A DNA stretch of 64,000 nucleotides from Lasiosphaeris hirsuta (lineage: Eukaryota; Ascomycota; Sordariomycetes; Sordariales; Lasiosphaeriaceae). Below the pieces are notes generated by a model. It had not been told where the DNA came from, made no database searches, and was given only the letters and a program-made list of their open reading frames with translations. The position numbers and the translations under genes are program-made. Of this stretch, positions 10,664 to 19,109 are shown piece by piece; the stretch's first letter is position 1; each line of letters starts with the position of its first letter. The DNA lies in the NCBI GenBank assembly GCA_030549175.1, contig JAUKUA010000003.1, positions 3,348,001-3,412,000 of the forward strand. Direction: 5' to 3'.

Positions 10664-13359
10664 ATGACCCCCCCACCGCCCAGTTACAAACCCATCCAAC
10701 CCGCGCTTATTGCAGACCGCGACAAGCTGCTAGCCAGCTCCCGGAGCTCCGCCGCACGCGCGAGGCATGCCAAGCGGCTGAAGGCCGTCACCCAGGCCTG
10801 CTACACATGCCGCCGCTACAAGGCAAGGGTAAGAAGGGTCATGTCGCGTATTGTCATGCCATGGATATCATCTTAGTCCCAGTTGCTAACGACCTGTCAA
10901 CAGTGTGATGGCGTCCGCCCCCGATGCAGCGGCTGCGTCGCCAAAGATAAACCGTGTGGTTATGATGGCGAGGAAGGGCAGTCTCGCCAGGCTGCGATGA
11001 AGTCTCGCCTGGAGGCATTGGAAAAGCTGGTTGGCGCTCTTCAAGCGAAACCTCCTGAGGAGGCCGAGCGACTGTTGCAACGTATCCGGACCGCCGACGA
11101 TATCGTATCGCTTTCCAGCTCTGGTAGCTATGATGATAGCAACGGTGCCGCTTCAGGAGAAAGCAACACCGGGACCAGATCCGACTCAGATCAGCTATCG
11201 CCGCCATTCTCTGCTCCAGCTACGTCGAGTGAGTCGTGGCAAACGACACAAGCTACAGCATGTGCTCTCGAGCCCCGATTATCGTCACCAAATCGAACGC
11301 ACACCGACCCATCAGCTTACCTGATCCGTTTGATAATACCAAGCGCCCAATTGACCCGTGCTGCCATCCAAAGTTTCTACAGCTCCAGTGGCAAGCTCTT
11401 CCATGTTTTCTCCCCAGAGCAGATCGATGTCCATCTTAAAAGTGTCTTTGGTCTGGATGGTCGCCCCAATGCTTCTCAGAGGGTTGCCATATGCTGTCTG
11501 TGTGCGGTTGCCGCCATCGGAATCCAGTATAATGCAGTCGATTTCGACAAGGGAGCCGAGCAGATTTTCTACGACGTCGCCCGCCACTACTTTGTTGACG
11601 TCATTGAAGAGCGACCGCTTGAGGCTATCAAGGTCTGCACGATGTTAGCAATGTACAATGTCATGGACAAAGCCACAGTGGCTCTTGCCTACGTTGGTAA
11701 GTCCTATAGAATCAACGTTCTGTTTGGAAACTCATACCTGGCTCACTAGAGGTCGCGCTGGGCATGTCTCGGAGGCACAGCCTAAATACCGCTTTCTCCC
11801 CTCTCCCATCGCTCATGCCGGATGCATGGGAAGACTACAGGAGGACTTGGAGGACATTGATGTTCTTCTCAAGGTAAGCTCACCCTACACTCCTCGCACC
11901 TAGTCACCCCCGATTGACCCAGAGCAGCTGGCTTTCATCGACCCTCGGATACATATCCGGCAACGGCGACTCGGCGTTCCAAAAGCTTGTCCCTGTAATT
12001 GACCCACGTCCCCTGACCTTACCCCGTGTTTACCATGTCAACAGTGACTAACGCCGTCATTGACCTTAGCTGGCGGAGACGGAGATTGACCATACATCCG
12101 AGATCGGCGAGAGTAGATACCCCTCTGCCTTGATTCAACATCTTAATTCGTCTTCGGGTTGCTTCCGTGTATCAATCACTGACCATATCTTCCATCAGTT
12201 GTCCAAGCGGAAATGACAAAGATATGCATGCTAAAAGCAGAGGTTCTTCGCATGCATCTTGCCTCCAAGGAGCTGACGAATACCGGGATCGATTGCGTCA
12301 TGAACGCCCTCCAGGACTGGCATGGAAGGCTTCCACAGCAGATGCACCTTTCCAATCTGGGTCGGCAGGATCTGACAGATCAAGTACGACGATCGATTTT
12401 CCATGTCCATCTGTTATACCTCGGGGCCATCATACTGCTCTATCGACGTGTTGCCTGCCAGTTCGTTCAGTCTTATAACCTTGGCGGTCAGCTTGACAAC
12501 AGCACAGCCGATAAATCAAGGGCAAGACTGCTCGATCATGCAGAGAAAGGCATTATTGCGGCCAGGCACTCGGCGCGGATATTGGGATTGCTGCTGGCCG
12601 AGCGCGGTATCTTTAGACGATGTTGGCTGGTCATGTAAGACTCTGACATTGGCACAAAGCAACTTGATTTGTTAACATCAGCACAGATTCCAATCACATA
12701 CTGCATGTGTCGCCCTCCTGCACTCGGTAGCACAGAAACAAATCCACAAGTTTCCATCCTCCTCTTGGCTGGACGACCTCAAACTCGCACAGATTTGCCT
12801 CGACACGCTTGAGTTTTGCGGGACCATCGACTCTGTTGCCCTGAGATTCCACGTCAGACTATCCGGCATCTACAGCAATCTTGTAGATTTCAGCCCGACC
12901 GGCCAAAGCACCCTGCGCCGCGCTGAGGAGTATATATACAATTGGGTCACGATGCCTCCCGACTTTCCCCCGCTGAGCAACAACCATTCGGCCCCGGAAA
13001 CGACCACTCAAGACCGGCCCTCGCTGGACTATCTCTTGGCCATTCCGCGCGATGCCAGCAAGCAGATGGTGAATCTATCATTCTCATTGCTGCTCGCGCT
13101 CTGCAGACCCTGGGGGGACCCAATCAATAGTGGAGTGAAAGAGCAGGCACAAAATGAGCTGGACTGGGGTACGGAGCAAACTCTCCCTTTCAGCTGGGAT
13201 ACGACGGGGATGGGGATTAAGACAGCTGAGAGTGTCGATGTGAATCTCTTTCTTGGTAGTGAAGAGCCAAGTGGGTGGTCGCGTGCTGATGACATCGAGA
13301 TCTATGACGAGGAAGAGAGTTACGGCGTAGAGCCTACGGCGGTTGCGGCTCTGGGGTAG
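10664..13359 (+). CDS. Zn(II)2Cys6 transcription factor with fungal-specific TF domain
   Basis: Nuclear regulator. Seven exons (10664-10828, 10904-11696, 11750-11873, 11928-11994, 12070-12112, 12199-12634, 12687-13359) keep frame throughout and give 766 aa. The zinc cluster spans the first intron: CYTCRRYKAR then CDGVRPRCSGCVAKDKPC, the canonical C-x2-C-x6-C-x6-C-x2-C-x6-C. A short coiled linker (RLEALEKLVGALQ) follows, then a Ser-rich stretch. The middle-homology domain starts near SAYLIRLIIPSAQL and includes MSRRHSLNTAFSPL and the WRTLMFFSSWLSSTLGY motif, which is itself rebuilt by splicing. The acidic C-terminus (DDIEIYDEEESYG) could be an activation region. It lies about 3 kb from the repeat-peptide locus, so it is a candidate regulator of it, but that is positional only. 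Confidence 0.92.
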
Positions 13360-13841
13360 GTTTTGACGGCGGCATCAAAAATTCTCTTTACGCTTTCAAC
13401 GGTTACTGTGTTTTGCCTTCGTGCCCTGCCGAATTCATCTCACAAGAATCTCTTGTGTTTTTCTCTTTTCCCTCGCCTTCTACACCTTCCTGCTTGATGC
13501 TGTTTTTGGAAGTCAACTCGTCACCATTGATCCTTGTCATGATTTAACTTCTCAGCACTCCAATAGCTTTATTATTAACGCAAAAGAGTATATTTATGTG
13601 TGATAGGCTTCGTTGGTAGCGGTAATATAACTTAACTATACGGTTGAGGTTGGGGCGCGGACGAAAATCCTTGAGACCCGATGCCATGACGGGTCGCGTC
13701 ACAATGTTTGCCGTCTCTCAGTCCACCATTCCAAATCATAATTCGGGGTATTATAACAAACACCAAGCAAGACCTTCAATCGCTTCCCCACATGTGCGAA
13801 ACAAAGCTAACGAGAATAGGAATCATGTTCTAAGCAAGAAC
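13360..13841. other. Intergenic, no gene seen
   Basis: A low-complexity, partly AT-rich 3' flank of the regulator. The short plus-strand frame 13644-13934 is the reverse of a better minus-strand reading at its right end. Confidence 0.4.
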
Positions 13842-13996
13842 TCACAAGGCGGCCATAGCACCAAGAACGCCGGCAGCATAGACAACAGCGACAACAACGT
13901 GGCCAGTCTCCTTGGCACCCGCGGCAGTCGATGAAGCCGAGGTCAGGATCGCAGTGACCGTAGGGAGGCGGCCTGACTTGTTGTATAGGCGCCTTT
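13842..13996 (-). pseudogene. 3' relic of a secreted or GPI-anchored protein
   Basis: Reading minus-strand from about 13996 to a TGA at 13844-13842 gives a Ser/Ala/Thr segment (TSASSTAAGAKET) followed by a hydrophobic C-terminus (VVVAVVYAAGVLGAMAAL). This is the shape of a fungal GPI-anchor or membrane tail. An in-frame TAA lies just upstream and no start is present, so only a gene end remains. It is a small piece and could be chance. Confidence 0.35.
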
Positions 13997-14486
13997 ATTT
14001 AATGAAGCTGGCCCCAACGTCCTTTTGATCCTACCTTGGGCCTCGAAGGAGCCTTGAATGGAGCCTTGCACCACTGGATCGTCTTGGCATGGCGGGGAGA
14101 GTGAACACGGCTCGGGGTGATTTTGCCCTTAAAGCATGCCTGCGTTGCTCTGGGGTGTTGGAAAATAGTTGACCTGGTATCCAGAAATGGAGCATGTTCA
14201 GCCAGCCGCAGACGCTATAGGAGCTTGGTTCGCATGGCGCTTTCCAATGCGCTCCGCGCAACTGTCACATGCTTCCGTACCCCGCGCGCTACGCGCTACG
14301 GCCTGCGCGGGACCTTGGGATAGATTGTCTCTTACCTGACTTGAAAGAAGATGCCCGGATGCTGGGGTTATAATTGCTCGATTTTGCACGCTATTGTTCT
14401 ACACGCTATTGTAAAACCCGAATACCTAGTGCCTCCCAAACCTGCATAAATGCCCAGATGCCTAGATGACCCTGCCAATCCTGTGA

Positions 14487-14732
14487 ATGCCGGGTCGACA
14501 TGTTGCTGAGAGCGAGGCCGAGAGGATAACGAAGGTCGTCGCCAAAGCGTTGGAGGAGGCTCTCGAGAGGATGGCAGAGAAGACGGCCGCCAACTTGTCC
14601 GAAGTGGACCCTAAGTCTCCCAGGCTCGACGAAGAGGAGGATAGCCCATACTTCTTGCTCCGTCCGATACGGCGGTACTGGTGGAACGCGTACCGGGGTA
14701 TAATCGGCTTTTTTGCGTTGATCTTACTCTAG
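14487..14732 (+). CDS. Small hypothetical protein with C-terminal membrane segment
   Basis: An 81 aa open frame. The N-terminal half is a charged amphipathic helix (ERITKVVAKALEEALERMAEK), and the C-terminus ends in a hydrophobic helix (IIGFFALILL) preceded by aromatic and basic residues (RRYWWNAYR). That is a tail-anchor-like layout. I do not recognise a family. It converges with the minus-strand relic at 14823-15095, which also ends in a hydrophobic glycine-rich helix. It may be a real short gene or a fragment. Confidence 0.35.
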   Translation: MPGRHVAESEAERITKVVAKALEEALERMAEKTAANLSEVDPKSPRLDEEEDSPYFLLRPIRRYWWNAYRGIIGFFALILL

Positions 14733-14822
14733 AATTCTGTTACTCTTTAGTACCCAAGATAAAAATAGAGAGGAGACACATACTGTAAGCGGTACCTTCG
14801 GGGCTTGCCGGCCGGTCAGTCG

Positions 14823-15095
14823 CTAGATGGCCAGGCCGGCGACGCCGCCAAGGACGCTGCCAATGATAGCCGTCTGTGTGGCCTTCTCGGTAATCGCCTA
14901 CTTTTGAGCCTCCACTAGTAATGTGGAGATACGTGCGTAGGCGGCCTCGTCAAATTGACCTTTAGCCATAACTTTGGCGCCGTTGCTTTCAACTATGAGG
15001 TCAAAGTCCGGCGCCCGGGGGCAGGGGGGCCGGGGGTGCGAAATCTAGGGGGAAAAAAGCTTACAGAAGATAGTCGGGTCAAGCATATTGGCCAT
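14823..15095 (-). pseudogene. Small gene relic with two in-frame TAG codons
   Basis: From ATG 15095 (MANMLDPTIF) to TAG 14823 the minus strand is one 91-codon frame broken only by TAG at 15047-15045 and TAG at 14900-14898. The segments between read as protein (DFDLIVESNGAKV; FDEAAYARISTLLVEAQK; AITEKATQTAIIGSVLGGVAGLAI), the last being a glycine-zipper-like hydrophobic tail. The first stop could lie in an intron (GTAAGC after TTCT), but the nearest AG leaves only 20 nt. The second, between QK and AITEK, looks like CAG changed to TAG. Family unknown. Confidence 0.4.
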
Positions 15096-16195
15096 CTTGT
15101 CTTGTTCAGTGGCGACGAGTAGGTTGTCGTTATGGGGAACGGAGAGAAGATTGTGGAGGAAAGATTCCTCTTTTTTTTTTTTTTTTTTCGGTTGATATAA
15201 TTTTTTGTGAGAGCTGATTAATCGTCAGATTAGTCGTCGGGACCCTTGGTTGTAGGTCTCGCGATCTAGTGTGTGATGTTGTTGCTGGGGAAAAAAGAGA
15301 AGTCATACATAAAACGACCTTACACAGACGAACATCATAAAATCACAATCTCTGCAGGGCACTAATAGCCAAGCAACCTGCACGGCCCATTTTTCATTTT
15401 TAAAGCATGGGCTACACGCTTTCCACCAAATGGTTAAGAGAAGACAATGATTAACAGCTCTCAACCAGACTCTAAGACCGCAACTTTAATGTAAATTGAT
15501 GTAATTTGACTTAGGGTAGATTCACTCGCTACTACAAAGAATGCACAGTACGTAAGCTTGAACACTGGGGTGCCCTGAACGTTGCGAGTCTCCACGCTTA
15601 CGATCATGAGAGTCACTCTCGGTCCGCAAAACGGAGGAGCGGCTGAGTCATAAAACCTTGGAGCGAGAGACGATTTTACCTTTTTAGTTGGCCCAGCACC
15701 GCCTCAATGAATGGCATGGCACATCGCGCAAGCTTTGGCATTTTGGGTCCCCTTTCAGCGACTCGACGGCAATGATATAATTTAGGGGGAGTACAAGTCG
15801 ACGGTCGCCTGATAAATAACCCACCTAGCATACACCCAACGGTGCAATAACAGGCACCTAGCCGGGGCACATTGAGCGGCGCAGTCGCCACTTAATTACC
15901 CCGGCCGTTCGCGACAAAAACACGACAGACTGGGGGCAAAAGGTTCTGGGTTGCCGCTCTGCCCGACGTGCAGCGCTGCTTCGGTCTTGGACCGGAACAA
16001 GGCAAAATGAGGGAAACGGGCAATGCGGGCAATGCGGGCAATGCGGGCAAAAAAGGCTGGTTGGAAAGATTCGAGGCGGCTGTACCTTAGAAGTCGTCGC
16101 CGTTTTTTACTAGGAAAACAAGAACAGCCGAGCCTGTCCGGCAGACCGGTAGTGTTCCTGCACTGCTCGCTCAGTACTGCTAGCACACTCACTAC
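15096..16195. other. 1.1 kb gap with poly-T tract and a short tandem repeat
   Basis: A T-tract of about 18 bases lies at 15171-15188. A GCGGGCAAT-type 9 bp tandem repeat is at 16018-16050. I see no supported gene. Confidence 0.5.
16018..16050. repeat. 9 bp tandem repeat (GGGCAATGC unit), about 3.7 copies
   Basis: The unit CGGGCAATG repeats directly at 9 bp spacing in the 3' flank of the repeat-peptide precursor. It lies in no supported gene. Confidence 0.9.
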
Positions 16196-16642
16196 CTAGG
16201 ACGTATTGACGGCTTTGATCTTGATGCCATCCTTTGTCAGCTGGATATATTCGGCCTCGTCCCGCTTGTAAGTATTCACAGCCTTGATTTTGATCCCGTC
16301 CTTGGCCAGCTTTGCGTATTCCTCCTCGTCTCGCTTGTAAGTGTTGACTGCCTTGATCTTGATTCCATCTTTGGCCAGCTTGGAGTAGTCGCTCTCCTCG
16401 TCGCGCTTATAAGTGTTGACGGCCTTGATCTTGATGCTGTCCTTGGCGAGGTTGGAAAGCTGCGGGTAGGTTGTTAGTGAGTTGCAATCAATTGGCAGTG
16501 AAGAGCGCACCTCTTCGCCTCGCCTGTACGTGTTCACGGCTTTAATCTTGATACCGTCCTTAGCGAGATCCTTGGCCGGAGCCGGGGCTGCGACGATGGC
16601 GGTGGCCTGCAGAGCCGCGAGCGCGATCAGATCGAGACGCAT
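16196..16642 (-). CDS. Kex2-processed repeat peptide precursor (candidate fungal RiPP precursor)
   Basis: Two exons (16642-16511, 16459-16196) around a 51 nt intron with GTGCGC donor, CTAAC branch site and CCCGCAG acceptor give 131 aa. Residues 1-19 are a signal peptide (MRLDLIALAALQATAIVAA). Five repeats follow at residues 26-41, 48-63, 72-87, 95-110 and 118-131. Each is L-A-K-D-G-I-K-I-K-A-V-N-T-Y followed by KR (RR after repeat 1), then a DEE-type acidic spacer. Secretory Kex2 would cut after KR or RR, and a Kex1-type carboxypeptidase would trim the basic pair, leaving peptides that end in NTY. Repeat 2 has DS instead of DG, and repeat 5 ends NTS-stop with no dibasic site. The intron falls between repeats 1 and 2 and keeps frame even if retained. 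A UstYa-type oxidase diverges from it, as in dikaritin-type RiPP loci. The mature product and its cross-links are unknown. Confidence 0.85.
   Translation of the reverse strand: MRLDLIALAALQATAIVAAPAPAKDLAKDGIKIKAVNTYRRGEEVRSSLPIDCNSLTTYPQLSNLAKDSIKIKAVNTYKRDEESDYSKLAKDGIKIKAVNTYKRDEEEYAKLAKDGIKIKAVNTYKRDEAEYIQLTKDGIKIKAVNTS
16199..16567 (-). repeat. Five in-gene repeats of the core peptide, spaced 22-24 codons
   Basis: The repeated word is IKIKAVNT. Codons for the same residues differ between copies: the Asp-Gly pair is GACGGT, GATGGA, GACGGG and GATGGC in four copies, and GACAGC (Asp-Ser) in one. The conservation is therefore at the protein level. Confidence 0.95.
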
Positions 16643-17791
16643 GTTGAGCTCAAGATAAAATGATCTAGAGTGTTGGCTGATATCTTGGAGCTCAAAACGG
16701 ATGGCTCTAGCGCAGAAGTACCCTTGCTATATACCTAATGTTCTACACAAAGTAACGTCATTAATGTTGCACACACAGTGCTCTGCCCGAACGTTTCGTT
16801 TGTTCAAGCACTTGCCTCTTTTAGTTTCCGGTACAGGTGGGCTGCGGAGATGTTTGATGCTTATTGTTCGTACCCCCGAGTTGCAACGTCGGGGGCTACG
16901 AGCTGCCTTCTTCGGCGGGATTGCGACGGTTTTGTTGGTGCAAAGTCAATAGCTCAATGGGGAGATCCGCATGGAGAGCTCCGCATCGAGAAGGTGTGAT
17001 GATGACTCTCAATTATAAACCCGTATAAGAGATGCCCAAGGCCTCAAGGGGCGTGGTGATGCATGGTACTATTACCTCAAAGCAACAGGAAATAGGCCGT
17101 TGCTACCCTATTGCCTGGCCCTGTGTTGATATGATGCATGGGATGATAGATCCAGGGTGTTGTGATTGGCACGTCTCGGAATGCTGGTCGGTCAGCGGTA
17201 TATCCAAGGACAACTCTTTTATGTCCTGCCCAAGTCGGGATCAACCCCAACCATATCGAGTTAATACCGTAGCGGGAGAAATGGGGAAAGGGAAAGAGGG
17301 GGGGGGGGGGGGGGGGGAGGCGAATGGATTGCCTTAGTTGGGCTTGTACAACGAGTACCTAATCGGTGCACAGTAAGCACTTAAATAGTAAGTCAAGTAC
17401 AGTAGGTAGTTTGTGCTTACGGTCCGCTCCGTATACCAGCTGAAGCAAGTGGCACAAAAGCATCCCCTGTGAACAACTAGACCCGATAAAGCAGTTCATT
17501 CACATCGTGGAGTAGATAGGTTGAAGTATGTTACGCAGGCAACTTTTGAAGAGACAAGGGTGCAAACCCTCCAATCTGGTCCCGACCTTGATCAGTATTC
17601 TTTGTACATTAGGTACCTAAGATGATCCATTTTCTTATCTTCTCGTCTGCCTGCATCGGCGCATATGCCGAGCAAAGCATGCTGGTGGTTAGCAGCGGAG
17701 AAGGGGAGAGAGAAAACTCTTTTATCCATCTGTTTCAAAGCTATATTCTACACACACTCACACATTCGCGTTTTGTTTCATATAGCCTATC
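16643..17791. promoter_or_regulatory. Divergent intergenic region between peptide precursor and UstYa-type oxidase
   Basis: A 1.15 kb region with no supported gene. TATATA at 16728-16733 lies about 90 nt upstream of the precursor start. A G-run of about 18 bases sits at 17301-17318. The two genes point away from each other, so a shared control region is likely. Confidence 0.5.
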
Positions 17792-18824
17792 ATGTTGTCT
17801 CAACTCTGGAGTTCCTACCGGGCATTGCCTCGAAATGAACTCTGGGATAAAGATGGTGGCATTGAAGCGCCACCATTCACGTCCTCGCCGAGCTTCACAC
17901 GCCGGTGCCTTACACGATTCTCTCCATGGCCCCGTTCAACTATTGTCCTGACAACCTCCAACATTGTAACCGTCATTTTCTTGGTCTCCCTGTTGAAATC
18001 AGGCTCGACTCCTTCTCCCGCCGAAATAATTTCCACCCCATGTTTGTCCCAGCCCTTCCCCCCCCCAGTACCACCACCTCCTGACCGAAATCCAGCGCCT
18101 GCACTTGACGCAGTCCAGTACCTCAGCCCAGAGCACTACGATGCCGCCTTCCGGCAGACCAACCGCTGGCGTGGCCCGCCCGGCACGCACTCCAACGACG
18201 TCGACATCGCCTGGTACGAGATTGAGCTCGGCGCCGGCGGCATCCGGCTGACGGCCGACGAGGTCCGTCAGCTCAACGTTTCGAGCACTCCCGCACATCC
18301 GCTCCATAAAGTGCCCGAGGAACATGGTGGCGGGTACCTTGCCATGCTGGAAGTCTTTCATCTTCTGCACTGTCTGGTATGTGCCCTTCTACGATAGAGT
18401 GGCCCAGCTGACACGGCCAAAGAACTCCCTCCGCATGGGTCTGTTCTACAACTACGAACACTACAAGTTTCTTGATGAGGGCGTTCCCGAAGAGAACATC
18501 ATAACTCATTTTGGTCTGTAAATATTTCGTCCCTGCCACTGGCAACATGGGCAACTAAACATGACTCGAGTAGACCACTGTGCCGACATGATTCGCATGA
18601 GCCTCATGTGCTCGGCCGACGTGACGCCTGCCGTGTTTTACGACCCCCTAGAAGACCCTCGGCGACGCGATGCCCTACCCAATTGGTCATCTCTTCACAC
18701 CTGTCGCAACTTTGACGCAATCTTAGAATGGAATAAGAATGGGCCACGCTCCGTCCGGTGGAGAGATGCCGGCCCCAATCTGGCATGGGACCCTTCATTC
18801 CCTGGCGCCGAAGAACCCTTCTAG
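17792..18824 (+). CDS. UstYa-family (DUF3328) oxidase
   Basis: Three exons (17792-18376, 18423-18513, 18574-18824; introns of 46 and 60 nt) give 308 aa. A single membrane helix lies at about residues 50-68 (IVLTTSNIVTVIFLVSLL), followed by a proline-rich stalk and the lumenal domain. The stalk leads into RWRGPPGTHSNDVDIAW, the family's YRGPP-like word. Both diagnostic HxxHC motifs are present: HLLHC at the end of exon 1, and HFDHC, whose Asp is split by the second intron (THF then DHCADMIRMSLMC). LHTCRNFDAI near the end is the conserved C-terminal CRNF word. Known members oxidise and cyclise peptides from Kex2-processed repeat precursors (ustiloxin, phomopsin, asperipin types). Its position head to head with a repeat precursor supports that role. 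Only one copy is found here; characterised loci often have two or more. Confidence 0.9.
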
Positions 18825-19109
18825 CCCGAGCATGGAGAAGGAGATCACCACCACCACCACGAACACAAATAACACCCGAGCCGGGATAAAAGTCAAGTAG
18901 AATATGTGATGATAAGCGGTCCTGTATAGAGGTATCTACATCCCCGAACTCCAAACTCCGAACCTCGCGCCAAAAGTCCATAATGAGGTGACCCAATCCG
19001 CCAACTCTGGTAAAATCCAACCCACCTTGGGTAACTTCAAACGCCAGAACAAGAAAAGCAAGCTCCGGCCGATGCAGCGCTGCCAAACCAATGCTATGCT
19101 ATGCTATGC
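18825..19109. other. Convergent 3' region with ATGCT microsatellite
   Basis: The 3' ends of the oxidase and the giant ankyrin gene meet here. An ATGCT pentamer repeat (about 4 copies) is at 19091-19110, touching the ankyrin stop codon. Confidence 0.6.

Noticed and set aside
15896..16192. 98-codon minus-strand frame with an IAR repeat
   Set aside because: The repeat is the 9 bp tandem array in translation; no other coding support.
17301..17318. Poly-G run as a G-quadruplex switch
   Set aside because: A simple homopolymer, prone to assembly error; no evidence for a role.
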